Origin: Eubacterium sp.
GTDB lineage: Bacteria; Bacillota; Clostridia; Acetivibrionales; DSM-1351
NCBI GenBank assembly: GCA_029266335.1
Contig: JAQSXC010000014.1
Coordinates: 1-42,668, forward strand
Direction: 5' to 3'
Length of the DNA: 42,668 nt
Of the stretch, positions 36,149-42,668 are shown piece by piece. Positions within the stretch are counted from its first letter, which is position 1. The number at the start of each line of letters is the position of its first letter. Both the position numbers and the translations under genes were made by a program. The notes under the pieces were generated by a model, which saw only the letters and a program-made list of their open reading frames with translations, was not told where the DNA came from and made no database searches.

Positions 36149-36490
36149 GTGCATGAATACGCAGTAACACAGTCAATGCTAAATATTGCACTGAATGAAG
36201 CAAAGCGCGCAGGCGCCTCGAAGATTCTGGAAATCCGTCTGGTAATCGGAGATTTGTCAACTATATTGGACGATTCGGTACAAATGTACTTTGACATAAT
36301 GAGTGAAGGAACTGTCGCACAGGGAGCAAAACTGATATTTAACCGCGTCAAGGCGGAATTTAAATGCAAGGAATGCGGAGAGATATTCGTTAAGCCGTCC
36401 AAGGGTTTTGACTGTCCAAAGTGCGGTGGTCTGGGAACACCAACCGAAAGAGGTAAGGAATTCTATATAGAAAGCCTTGAAATAGATTAA
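36149..36490 (+). CDS. hypA: hydrogenase nickel-insertion protein HypA
   Basis: This 113-residue protein binds nickel through its N-terminal Met-His (MHEYAVTQS) and holds a structural zinc in two CxxC pairs (CKEC and CPKC). It hands nickel to the hydrogenase large subunit together with HypB. The start is GTG 36149, just before His-Glu; this gives the normal HypA N-terminus and length, whereas the upstream ATG would bury the nickel site. GGTGG lies before it. It follows the ech terminator. Confidence 0.92.
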   Translation: MHEYAVTQSMLNIALNEAKRAGASKILEIRLVIGDLSTILDDSVQMYFDIMSEGTVAQGAKLIFNRVKAEFKCKECGEIFVKPSKGFDCPKCGGLGTPTERGKEFYIESLEID

Positions 36491-36628
36491 TATAGCCTGT
36501 CAAGCGGGCTTGCCAAAATATTTACAGTTCACTCGGTATTCACTGCTTTTATTGCAGCTTCATATTATGAATTATGAGATATGAATAAAAGCTTGGAGAG
36601 TGTTCTGATTATGCTTGGGGGAAGCTTT

Positions 36629-37282
36629 ATGTTGGTTTTAAGTATTGTTGATTTAATCGGAACGGTTGCCTTTGCAGTTTCGGGTGTACTTGTGGGAATC
36701 AGAAATAAGCTTGATTTGTTCGGGATATATGTTCTGGGCATGATAACCGCATCAGGCGGCGGTATCATACGTGACATTGTAATCGGAAGAGATATACCTG
36801 TCTTTTTTACCGAATGGAAATACTTTGCAGCGATAACTGCATCAATGCTTGTCACCTGTGTTTTATATAGATTTGTAAACAAAATCATATCCGTAATAAT
36901 TTTATTTGATGCTATCGGTTTGGGCGTATTTACGGTAACAGCTTCATATACAGCCATTGAATTCGGCCTGCCTTTACTGGGTGTGGTATTTGCTGGAGTA
37001 ATAACAGGAGTGGGCGGTGGAATACTTAGAGATATATTGGTCAATGAGATTCCACTGATCTTCAGAAGTGAGATATATGCCATTCCTTCAATAATAGGTT
37101 CTATATTGTTTTATCTCCTTTATGACAAGGTGGGTATAAGTATTAATACATATATTTGCATAGCCGTGGTTTTGATTATTAGAATGGTTTCAGTAAAACT
37201 GGGCTGGAACCTGCCTGTACTTAACAAGGCGGAGCGCTACAGCAAGGCGGATGCCAGTAACCGGAGGAACTTCAGGCTTTAG
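36629..37282 (+). CDS. TRIC-type cation channel / UPF0126 membrane protein
   Basis: This is a membrane protein of about 217 residues with seven hydrophobic segments arranged as two repeats. Each repeat has the family glycine motif: GGGIIRDIVIGRDIP and GGGILRDILVNEIP. Bacterial TRIC/UPF0126 proteins form trimeric cation (K+) channels; the role here is inferred. The start could be ATG 36581, 36611 or 36629; the last has GGGGGAAG close upstream and begins just before the first membrane segment. It sits between hypA and hypB without clear functional ties. Confidence 0.85.
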   Translation: MLVLSIVDLIGTVAFAVSGVLVGIRNKLDLFGIYVLGMITASGGGIIRDIVIGRDIPVFFTEWKYFAAITASMLVTCVLYRFVNKIISVIILFDAIGLGVFTVTASYTAIEFGLPLLGVVFAGVITGVGGGILRDILVNEIPLIFRSEIYAIPSIIGSILFYLLYDKVGISINTYICIAVVLIIRMVSVKLGWNLPVLNKAERYSKADASNRRNFRL

Positions 37283-37286
37283 CGTG

Positions 37287-37375
37287 AAACTAAATTAAAT
37301 GGATACAATATTTATAAGTTATCAGTAAGCGAGTGTAATTCTTGAGAAGGTGGAATCATTGCTGAGTAGAAACTT
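37287..37375 (+). repeat. repeat copy D1 (family of 41624)
   Basis: This copy begins AAACTAAAT..ATGGATACAA, then TATCAG, GCGAGT and GTGGAA.CAT. It aligns with D2 about 165 bp downstream and, more loosely, with copy B. It lacks the TTTATAACGAGGC end. Confidence 0.55.
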
Positions 37376-37447
37376 TTAAAAAAAGGTCTGAACCGGAATA
37401 ACTTTAGATTTACTAGAGCTGTTTTATTAGAAAAGTATTAGATTATA

Positions 37448-37605
37448 AACTAAATAAAATAATATGGATACAAGTATTTTAAGATATCAGACGCGAGTAC
37501 AACTTTTAACAATGTGGAAGCATGGTTAGAAATAATTAAAGAAATAGCCAAGCTATTTACTTTAATTATTTCGGTTGCGACACATTGGCATAAGTTTGTA
37601 CGGAA
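37448..37605 (+). repeat. repeat copy D2 with large hairpin
   Basis: This has the same start as D1, then GTGGAAGCATGGTTAGAAATAA. A hairpin of about 20 bp (37529-37548 with 37552-37572, one bulged A, 3-nt loop) follows, then TAAGTTTGTACGGAAGTA. Copy B has the same order: AGCATG, hairpin, TAAGTT..CGGAAGTA. The gap 37283-37704 holds only these repeats. Confidence 0.65.
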
Positions 37606-37704
37606 GTACTATAACAATACTTAAGTTTGTATCTATATTATTTTCGATAAACAGAATAAATACTTTTATAAAAAAATTAAAAATATAAAAACATGGAGGT
37701 ACTT

Positions 37705-38349
37705 ATGGAAGTCAAAGTTATGAAAAATATTATGCATGCCAATGAAAAGCTTGCAGGCGAGAATAGAAGCTATTTTGAGAAAAGAGGCATCAAGGCGGTA
37801 AATATAATGGCATCCCCGGGATCGGGAAAGACCAGTACCATACTTAAGTTAATAGAAGCTTTCGGTGACAGGGTAAGTGTTGCAGTAGTTGAAGGAGATA
37901 TAGCCTCCAGCATTGATGCAGAAAAGATAGACAAGCTTGGCAAGCCTGTTATCCAGATCAATACAGGGGGAGGCTGCCACCTTGACGCAAATATGATTAA
38001 AACAGCCATTGACAGCCTGAATTTAAAGGATAATACCATATTGTTCATAGAGAATGTAGGCAACCTGGTTTGCCCATCCTCCTTTGATCTGGGAGAGGGA
38101 ATAAAGATGGTCATTGCAAGTGTTCCGGAGGGACATGACAAGCCATATAAATATACGTCAATGTTTGAATTGGCGGATGTAATAATTTTGAATAAAACTG
38201 ATCTTATGCCGTATATAGACTTTGATCGTGACAGCTTTTATAAAGGCGTAAGAGCCTTGAACGAGAAAGTTGAAATATTCGAGATTTCCTGTAAAACAGG
38301 TGAAGGTGTGGACAAGCTTGCACAGTGGATGTTAGGCACAGCAAAATAA
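37705..38349 (+). CDS. hypB: hydrogenase nickel-incorporation GTPase HypB
   Basis: This 214-residue SIMIBI-class GTPase helps load nickel into the hydrogenase. Motifs are the P-loop ASPGSGKT (36-43), VVEGD, GGGCHLDA with the metal-binding Cys91-His92 (dimer interface nickel/zinc site), and LNKTDL. It has no long N-terminal His-rich tail, so it stores little nickel. ATG 37705 follows GGAGGT; the earlier ATG at 37693 would overlap it. hypC, D, E and F are not in the window, although Ech needs them; they must lie elsewhere if the enzyme matures. Confidence 0.93.
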   Translation: MEVKVMKNIMHANEKLAGENRSYFEKRGIKAVNIMASPGSGKTSTILKLIEAFGDRVSVAVVEGDIASSIDAEKIDKLGKPVIQINTGGGCHLDANMIKTAIDSLNLKDNTILFIENVGNLVCPSSFDLGEGIKMVIASVPEGHDKPYKYTSMFELADVIILNKTDLMPYIDFDRDSFYKGVRALNEKVEIFEISCKTGEGVDKLAQWMLGTAK

Positions 38350-38435
38350 ACTTGTAAGTGTAGAAAGGGGATTTCCCTTCGGATATGGCAGGAGTGCAGG
38401 TATTGCTTGACATTTGTCGGACAGGATTTAATCTC

Positions 38436-38462
38436 TCAAAGGAGTCCCTCGGACTCCTTTGA
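38436..38462. repeat. perfect 12-bp inverted repeat between hypB and map
   Basis: TCAAAGGAGTCC (38436-38447) pairs with 38451-38462, with a 3-nt loop. It sits between convergent genes but has no T-run on either side, so it is only a possible terminator. Confidence 0.6.
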
Positions 38463-38511
38463 ATAAGAAAATTTGCTGTACAGATCAAGCAATGAAAAAA
38501 TTATCTGTACC

Positions 38512-39324
38512 TTACCGCGCAAGTATCTCATAGCCGGTTTTAGTAACAGCAAGAGTATATTCCCACTGAGCCGACAATGAACCATCCCTGGTGGTAACAG
38601 TCCATTTGTCGCGGCCGATTTTGACACTGTAGCCACCCTGATTTATCATCGGCTCGACTGTAAATACCATGCCGGGGAGCATAAGAACACCCTTGCCGGA
38701 CTTCTCGAAATGGTCAATATGGGGCTCTTCATGAAATTTTAGTCCAACGCCATGACCTCCAAGATCACGTACAACCGTATAGCCATTCTGGTTTGCAAAC
38801 GGTTCAATGGCTCTGCCGATATCATTTGTTGAGCCGAATGGCCTTACCTGTTTGGCTCCAAGTTCCCGGCATTCCCTGGTAACTTCAACCAGCCTTCTGG
38901 CATCCGGGGATACTTCTCCGATCATATACATACGGCTTGCATCCGAGAAATAACCGTTGAGTATGGTAGATACGTCTATATTCACAATATCTCCCGGCTT
39001 TAAAAAAGTTTTATCATTAGGAATACCATGGCAAACTACATCGTTTATTGAGGTGCATACACTCTTTGGAAACCCGTTATAATTAAGAGTAGCCGGAATG
39101 GCATTGTTGTCTGTGGTATAGTCATAAACCAGCTTATCAATTTGTGCTGTAGTTATACCCGGCTGAATTTCTTTCTCCAGAAGATCCAAAATCTCAGTTG
39201 TTATTATTCCACTTTTCCGTATTCCTTCAAGTTGTTCCTGGGTTTTAACAAGCGAGGGATGAGGGATTATATATCCCTCAAGCTTATACTTTTCAAGGTT
39301 TGGCAATATTTCATTATTTAACAC
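38512..39324 (-). CDS. map: methionine aminopeptidase, type I
   Basis: This enzyme of about 270 residues would remove the initiator methionine. Metal ligands of the pita-bread fold are visible: an Asp in NIDVS, an Asp in FSDASRM, the GHGVG His, an FTVEPM Glu and a final Glu in AQWEYTLAV. An N-terminal extension of about 35 residues precedes the catalytic domain. It lacks the SEC-C zinc tail. GTG 39324 follows GGAG by 7 nt; a TTG at 39336 is less likely. It is read toward hypB. Confidence 0.92.
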   Translation of the reverse strand: MLNNEILPNLEKYKLEGYIIPHPSLVKTQEQLEGIRKSGIITTEILDLLEKEIQPGITTAQIDKLVYDYTTDNNAIPATLNYNGFPKSVCTSINDVVCHGIPNDKTFLKPGDIVNIDVSTILNGYFSDASRMYMIGEVSPDARRLVEVTRECRELGAKQVRPFGSTNDIGRAIEPFANQNGYTVVRDLGGHGVGLKFHEEPHIDHFEKSGKGVLMLPGMVFTVEPMINQGGYSVKIGRDKWTVTTRDGSLSAQWEYTLAVTKTGYEILAR

Positions 39325-39360
39325 GATAATCTCCAATCTACATGCCCGGCACGTAAATAA

Positions 39361-40488
39361 TTATTTGATTTCTATCAAAGCAACCGTAATATCATCAATT
39401 ATATCTTTTGAATCCTTGCGCTCTGAAAAAGAGATTGCCTTATCGATAAGTTTGGACAGCGTATGAGACGGATGAAGATCTGTTTCCTGCAAGTGCTCAA
39501 CAATACGCTCTTCACCAAACTGTGCATTTTCACTGTTCCTAATTTCTATTATACCGTCGGTATAAAAAAACATTCTATCTTTTGATTTAATATCTATAGT
39601 CATTTCAACATAGTCCGGATCCTCTACCCAGTTGCTGATTGGAATACCAGGTGCTCTGAGTATCTGAAGGTTATCCTTCGAGAATATGATGGGGCATACA
39701 TTCAGACCGGCGTTGGCATATGTAAAAGTAAAATTTGATATATTAATTATTCCATAAAAAATGGCAATATATAATTCGTCTGAAAATCCATTTTTGTTAA
39801 AATAGGTATACAACTGGCTCAGAGCCTTGGCAGGGGATAAAAGGGATTTATCCAGGGCAGTTCTCAAAAACATTGTTAGCATGGAAGCCGCAACTCCGTG
39901 TCCGGAAACGTCAGCAATATACACGCCTATATGGTCTGCATCTATCTGATAAATATCAAGGAAGTCTCCTCCGAGAGTTTCACAGGGCCTATAAATAAAA
40001 CTGAAGTCTACTTTATCTGTTTTCAGTTCATTTTTAGGGAGAAGGCTGCATTGTAGTCTTCTGGCCATTGACAAATCATCTCTGAGTTTTTCATTCTGTT
40101 TTTCAAGCTCTCTGCTCAGTTCTTTTAATTCTGTTATGTCATGCAGTACCTCAATAACGGCCTCGATAGTACCAGTATCGTGATTTCTGAGAGGTGAACT
40201 GGTCACGGCAAAAATTCGTCCATCTATTACTTCTTCCTTACTCGCTGACAGATCGTCAAAATTGTGTCTGGATATACAATTGGGGCATGGAATATCCCGC
40301 CCGAGAGTTTCATAGCATTTCCGACCAATAATGACTTTATTGCCCAAGGCTTCACGCATTGATCTATTAACAAACATGACTCTGTTGTCCATACTGATAA
40401 CGCGGACCCAATCCTGCATTCCGTCAATTATTTCCTCAATAAAGTTACAAGCAGAAGTACCAAAATTTTTTCTCAACCTATATGGCAA
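39361..40488 (-). CDS. PAS-domain PP2C (SpoIIE/RsbU-type) serine phosphatase
   Basis: This protein of about 375 residues has an N-terminal PAS domain (about 15-115), a coiled-coil linker (ELEKQNEKLRDDLSMARR), and a PP2C-type SpoIIE domain (about 150-375). The metal-binding motifs GGDFLD, IADVSGHGVAA and the final DDITVALI are intact. The PAS domain contains CYETLG and CPNC, a Cys cluster that could sense redox or bind metal. Such proteins dephosphorylate anti-anti-sigma factors. TTG 40488 is preferred, with AAGAAAGG 9 nt upstream. Confidence 0.88.
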   Translation of the reverse strand: MPYRLRKNFGTSACNFIEEIIDGMQDWVRVISMDNRVMFVNRSMREALGNKVIIGRKCYETLGRDIPCPNCISRHNFDDLSASKEEVIDGRIFAVTSSPLRNHDTGTIEAVIEVLHDITELKELSRELEKQNEKLRDDLSMARRLQCSLLPKNELKTDKVDFSFIYRPCETLGGDFLDIYQIDADHIGVYIADVSGHGVAASMLTMFLRTALDKSLLSPAKALSQLYTYFNKNGFSDELYIAIFYGIINISNFTFTYANAGLNVCPIIFSKDNLQILRAPGIPISNWVEDPDYVEMTIDIKSKDRMFFYTDGIIEIRNSENAQFGEERIVEHLQETDLHPSHTLSKLIDKAISFSERKDSKDIIDDITVALIEIK

Positions 40489-40617
40489 TAAAATCAACCT
40501 TTCTTAAATAAAACTTTGGGAAAAATACATAGATGAATATTAAGGATACATATATTTTAACATAGTTTATTCGTAAAAAGCTGGATTCATTATAAAAATA
40601 TTAATCGAAACATTTTA

Positions 40618-40777
40618 GAGCCTGTTTATAATCTGCTTGTGCTAGGCATTTTAGGTGGATTTTGTGTCAGGCAAGGCAAATTTTCGCAGTAATAATATGT
40701 TTATTACAAGAAAATTTAACGAAGCATGGCGCAAAATCAGCCAAAATGACGAGTGCAATGAGATTATAAACAGGCTC
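40618..40777. mobile_element. MITE-like palindromic element 1
   Basis: This 160-bp element has perfect 17-bp terminal inverted repeats (GAGCCTGTTTATAATCT at 40618-40634 and its inverse at 40761-40777), flanked by TTA on both sides (40615-40617 and 40778-40780). The inside is also mostly palindromic, centred on GTAATAA/TTATTAC. It contains no gene. The TTA duplication fits an IS5-family type of transposase acting in trans, but that is inferred. Confidence 0.8.
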
Positions 40778-40791
40778 TTATGTCAATACTA

Positions 40792-40971
40792 AGGGATGAT
40801 TAAATAATAAACCCCGGTTCCCGAGTGAGGAATTTTTCGTCATACCAAGGCGGAGGAGCGCGTAATAATTGGTTTATAGCAAGTGACGACAACGCAGGAG
40901 TGGCGGAAAATAACCGTTTTGGAAATGAGGAGTACTTATTTAATCATCCCTGTAGGATGATAAATAAGTAC
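40792..40971. mobile_element. MITE-like palindromic element 2
   Basis: Perfect 16-bp inverted repeats (AGGGATGATTAAATAA at 40792-40807 and its inverse at 40936-40951) enclose a G+C-richer core. A third arm GGATGATAAATAAGTAC (40955-40971) can pair with 40932-40949, giving a strong hairpin 17 bp before the next gene. No flanking duplication is obvious. The core holds no gene. Confidence 0.7.
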
Positions 40972-40988
40972 CGGAAATGGAGATAAGC

Positions 40989-41630
40989 ATGAGCTTTGGA
41001 ACTAAAGCAAACATAAAGTATATTGATTCATCGGGAGCAAGTGCCTTCGCACTGTTTTCAGAAGCGCTGTATCAGATAATGAAAGCCGGCAGATCAGATA
41101 CCAGCCGGGATATGGTATTTGTATGTATAGGAACCGACAGATCGACAGGAGACAGTCTTGGACCTATTATCGGACATAAATTGAAGGATTTGAAACATGC
41201 AAATGTTCATGTTTATGGCAACCTGGATACTCCGGTGCATGCCAAGAATCTGGACGAGATTACCCGACAGATAAGTGAGAAATACACTAATCCGTTTGTA
41301 ATAGCAATAGATGCCTGTCTTGGTAAAGTGGACCATGTTGGACATATTACAGTGGGACAGGGGGCAATAAAGCCTGGCTCGGCTGTAAACAAAGATCTTC
41401 TGCCAGTAGGTGATATGCATATAACAGGAATAGTTAATTTCAGCGGCTTTATGGATTTCCTTATACTTCAGAATACCAGGCTGGGTACAGTCATGAAAAT
41501 GGCTGATATTATATCCAGCGGAATCAAGTATGTACTCTGGCGTATTTCCAGGGATGAAATGCTGAAGAGAACAACCATGCCAGCAGTTAAGGAAGTTCCC
41601 TCCCTGCTGGTGAACGAAATAAATTTATAA
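40989..41630 (+). CDS. spore protease-like YyaC (DUF1256) protein
   Basis: This 213-residue protein matches the DUF1256/YyaC family of spore-formers, related in fold to germination protease GPR and hydrogenase maturation proteases. Conserved points are VFVCIGTDRSTGDSLGPIIG near residue 43, NLDTPVHAKNL near 77, AIDACLG near 107 and SGFMDFLILQNTRL near 155. It is not the Ech maturation protease, because EchE has no tail to cut. GGAG lies 7 nt before ATG 40989. The stop codon TAA is itself part of repeat copy B. Confidence 0.88.
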   Translation: MSFGTKANIKYIDSSGASAFALFSEALYQIMKAGRSDTSRDMVFVCIGTDRSTGDSLGPIIGHKLKDLKHANVHVYGNLDTPVHAKNLDEITRQISEKYTNPFVIAIDACLGKVDHVGHITVGQGAIKPGSAVNKDLLPVGDMHITGIVNFSGFMDFLILQNTRLGTVMKMADIISSGIKYVLWRISRDEMLKRTTMPAVKEVPSLLVNEINL

Positions 41631-41795
41631 CGAGGCGATGGATGTCTCCAACCTTTACCAGGTGCGGGCACAACTTAATATAAGTGCGGCAGCATGTTTA
41701 GAAATAAATAGGATATAATCATTGAGCGATTATATCCTATTTATTTCTGTAGCAATGCATTTTTGTAAGTTGATGCGGAAGTATATGCACACTAA
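41624..41795 (+). repeat. dispersed repeat family copy B with hairpin
   Basis: This copy begins TTTATAACGAGGCGAT over the stop of the YyaC gene and follows copy A for about 60 bp (GATGTC, CCA.CC, CAGG.GCGGG.ACA). It then carries a 21-bp perfect hairpin (41700-41720 with 41728-41748, loop ATTGAGC) and the tail TAAGTT..CGGAAGTA shared with D2. The CGTTATAAA end is missing. Confidence 0.7.
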
Positions 41796-41957
41796 TTTTC
41801 TTCAATAAAAAATTTATAAGTGGTATTTATGCTTTAACCATTTCAAGTTTCATTCGTCTGCCGGATTTAATTATCCAACACATAAAAAGGAGTAATATTT
41901 GTTTTATGAATTTATTGTGAAAATTCAGACTTTTCCTCTTAACAATCTTATAATATA

Positions 41958-42078
41958 GTGTAACGAGCGATAGATGTTCATGGTGTCCTTTAGGGCCGCC
42001 TTTGCTCATTGAAACGCGCTTAAGGTAAGAAATTTTTCTATAGCCGAAAAATATTCTAATTAACCTATACGTTATAAA
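41958..42078 (+). repeat. dispersed repeat family copy C
   Basis: This short copy begins TAACGAGCGATAGATGT and ends CGTTATAAA (42070-42078). It shares with copy A the core GCGCTYAAGGTAAGAAA and flanks. It lacks the middle part seen in B. Confidence 0.7.
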
Positions 42079-42139
42079 ACAGTTGCACTATAGAAGCGCT
42101 TTATCAGTTTGTAACAGGTTATATTTAAAGGAGGATTTT

Positions 42140-42655
42140 ATGAATAATAGACGTAATGGTACTATGATTGTCGGATTGGTGCTAATACTGGTCGGTATAG
42201 TTTATTTACTAAATAACTTTGGCATTTTTGAGATTTACTTTGATATTTTTGACATAGGATTCCTGTTCTCAACCTTCTGGCCAATGTTTTTAATAATACC
42301 GGGATTGATTTTTCACTATTCATTTTTTACAGCAAAAACGCAGGATGCAGGTCTGCTGGTACCTGGAGGAATCCTGCTGGTGATGGGACTTACCTGTCAG
42401 ATATCAATGATTTTTGATGCATGGGCTTATATGTGGCCAGGATTTATTCTTTCGGTAGCGGTTGGATTATTTGAACTGTATGTATTCGGTAACAAGGAAA
42501 AAGGTCTTCTGATACCGGTTTTTATTCTGGGAGGCTTATCACTAATATTCTTTGCCTTTTCTCTCGGAAGAATCACCATACTCAGATTGTATCTGATTCC
42601 TGCAATATTGATACTTGGCGGATTACTGATAGTTTATAGAAATCGCAGAAATTAA
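42140..42655 (+). CDS. multi-span membrane protein, DUF5668-like
   Basis: This 171-residue protein has several hydrophobic segments (about 7-25, 42-60, 70-88, 95-112, 120-138 and 145-165) separated by short loops, with a basic start and a basic end. The first segment (GLVLILVGIVYLLNNFGIF) resembles the DUF5668/LiaI-LiaF-type transmembrane motif found in membrane-stress proteins; the rest is not recognised. AGGAGG lies 7 nt before ATG 42140, so an upstream frame start at 42083 inside repeat C is not used. Confidence 0.75.
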   Translation: MNNRRNGTMIVGLVLILVGIVYLLNNFGIFEIYFDIFDIGFLFSTFWPMFLIIPGLIFHYSFFTAKTQDAGLLVPGGILLVMGLTCQISMIFDAWAYMWPGFILSVAVGLFELYVFGNKEKGLLIPVFILGGLSLIFFAFSLGRITILRLYLIPAILILGGLLIVYRNRRN

Positions 42656-42656
42656 A

Positions 42657-42668
42657 AAAGATAACGAG
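42657..42668 (+). repeat. possible start of another repeat copy at the window edge
   Basis: ATAACGAG at the very end of the window matches the beginning of copies A and B, and again lies just after a stop codon. Too short to be sure. Confidence 0.3.

Noticed and set aside
36565..37083. 172-residue open frame antisense to the channel gene
   Set aside because: The sense strand encodes a clear UPF0126/TRIC protein with both glycine motifs; the antisense has no ribosome site or recognisable pattern.
41827..42009. 60-residue open frame on the minus strand
   Set aside because: It lies in the start of repeat copy C and the gap before it, has no ribosome site, and the related stretch in copy A reads as a different peptide.
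1..42668. CRISPR arrays, group II introns, cyclic di-GMP riboswitches and T-boxes
   Set aside because: No regularly spaced repeats, no intron domain V, and none of the conserved core motifs of these RNAs were seen by eye.

Overview
The window looks like the chromosome of an anaerobic, spore-forming, low-GC clostridium. The best guess is a Ruminiclostridium/Hungateiclostridium-type organism. The evidence is an energy-converting [NiFe] hydrogenase (Ech), spore-associated proteins (a YyaC-type protease-like protein, a YtvI-type AI-2E family membrane protein, a SpoIIE-type phosphatase), strong purine-rich ribosome binding sites and A+T-rich spacers. The assignment comes from gene content only and was not tested by a database search.

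Layout. 1-3.2 kb: the 3' part of an ABC permease (frameshifted at a G9 run), its ATPase and a lipoprotein membrane-fusion adaptor. 3.2-4.3 kb: gene debris, namely a short-chain dehydrogenase remnant and a frameshifted methyltransferase. 4.5-5.05 kb: a Doc/Fic-type toxin-antitoxin pair closed by a terminator. 5.3-13.2 kb: single accessory genes, including a lipoprotein, a nucleotidyltransferase, a GreA/GreB-like RNA polymerase factor with a promoter-terminator leader, a PHP phosphoesterase, an amino-acid racemase, a methyltransferase, a PhzF isomerase and arginine deiminase. 13.3-16.7 kb: an LTA-synthase-like sulfatase and purine nucleoside phosphorylase DeoD. 17.6-17.8 kb: a tRNA-Val/tRNA-Thr operon. 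17.9-21.1 kb: a drug-efflux-like cassette (double-HTH MerR regulator, MFS exporter, CPBP protease) next to the tRNAs and bracketed by imperfect direct repeats.

21.5-28.6 kb is core genome: HD-GYP protein, a zinc-ribbon protein, Rho with a very long Q-rich insertion, ribosomal protein L31, YqhQ and PrmC. 30.4-35.9 kb carries the six-gene echABCDEF operon, followed by hypA, a TRIC-type channel and hypB. HypA and HypB would insert nickel into EchE; the other maturation genes are not in this window. 38.5-42.7 kb: methionine aminopeptidase, a PAS-PP2C phosphatase, a YyaC-like protein and a membrane protein.

The least explained content is non-coding. A diverged family of repeats with TTTATAACG/CGTTATAAA-type ends occurs at 16.8, 41.6 and 41.96 kb, has core-only relatives at 37.3 and 37.45 kb, and may begin again at the window edge. 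Two palindromic MITE-like elements lie side by side at 40.6-40.97 kb. A duplicated spacer sits inside the ech operon, and a terminator sits at +1 of the GreA-like gene. These are set out under findings.
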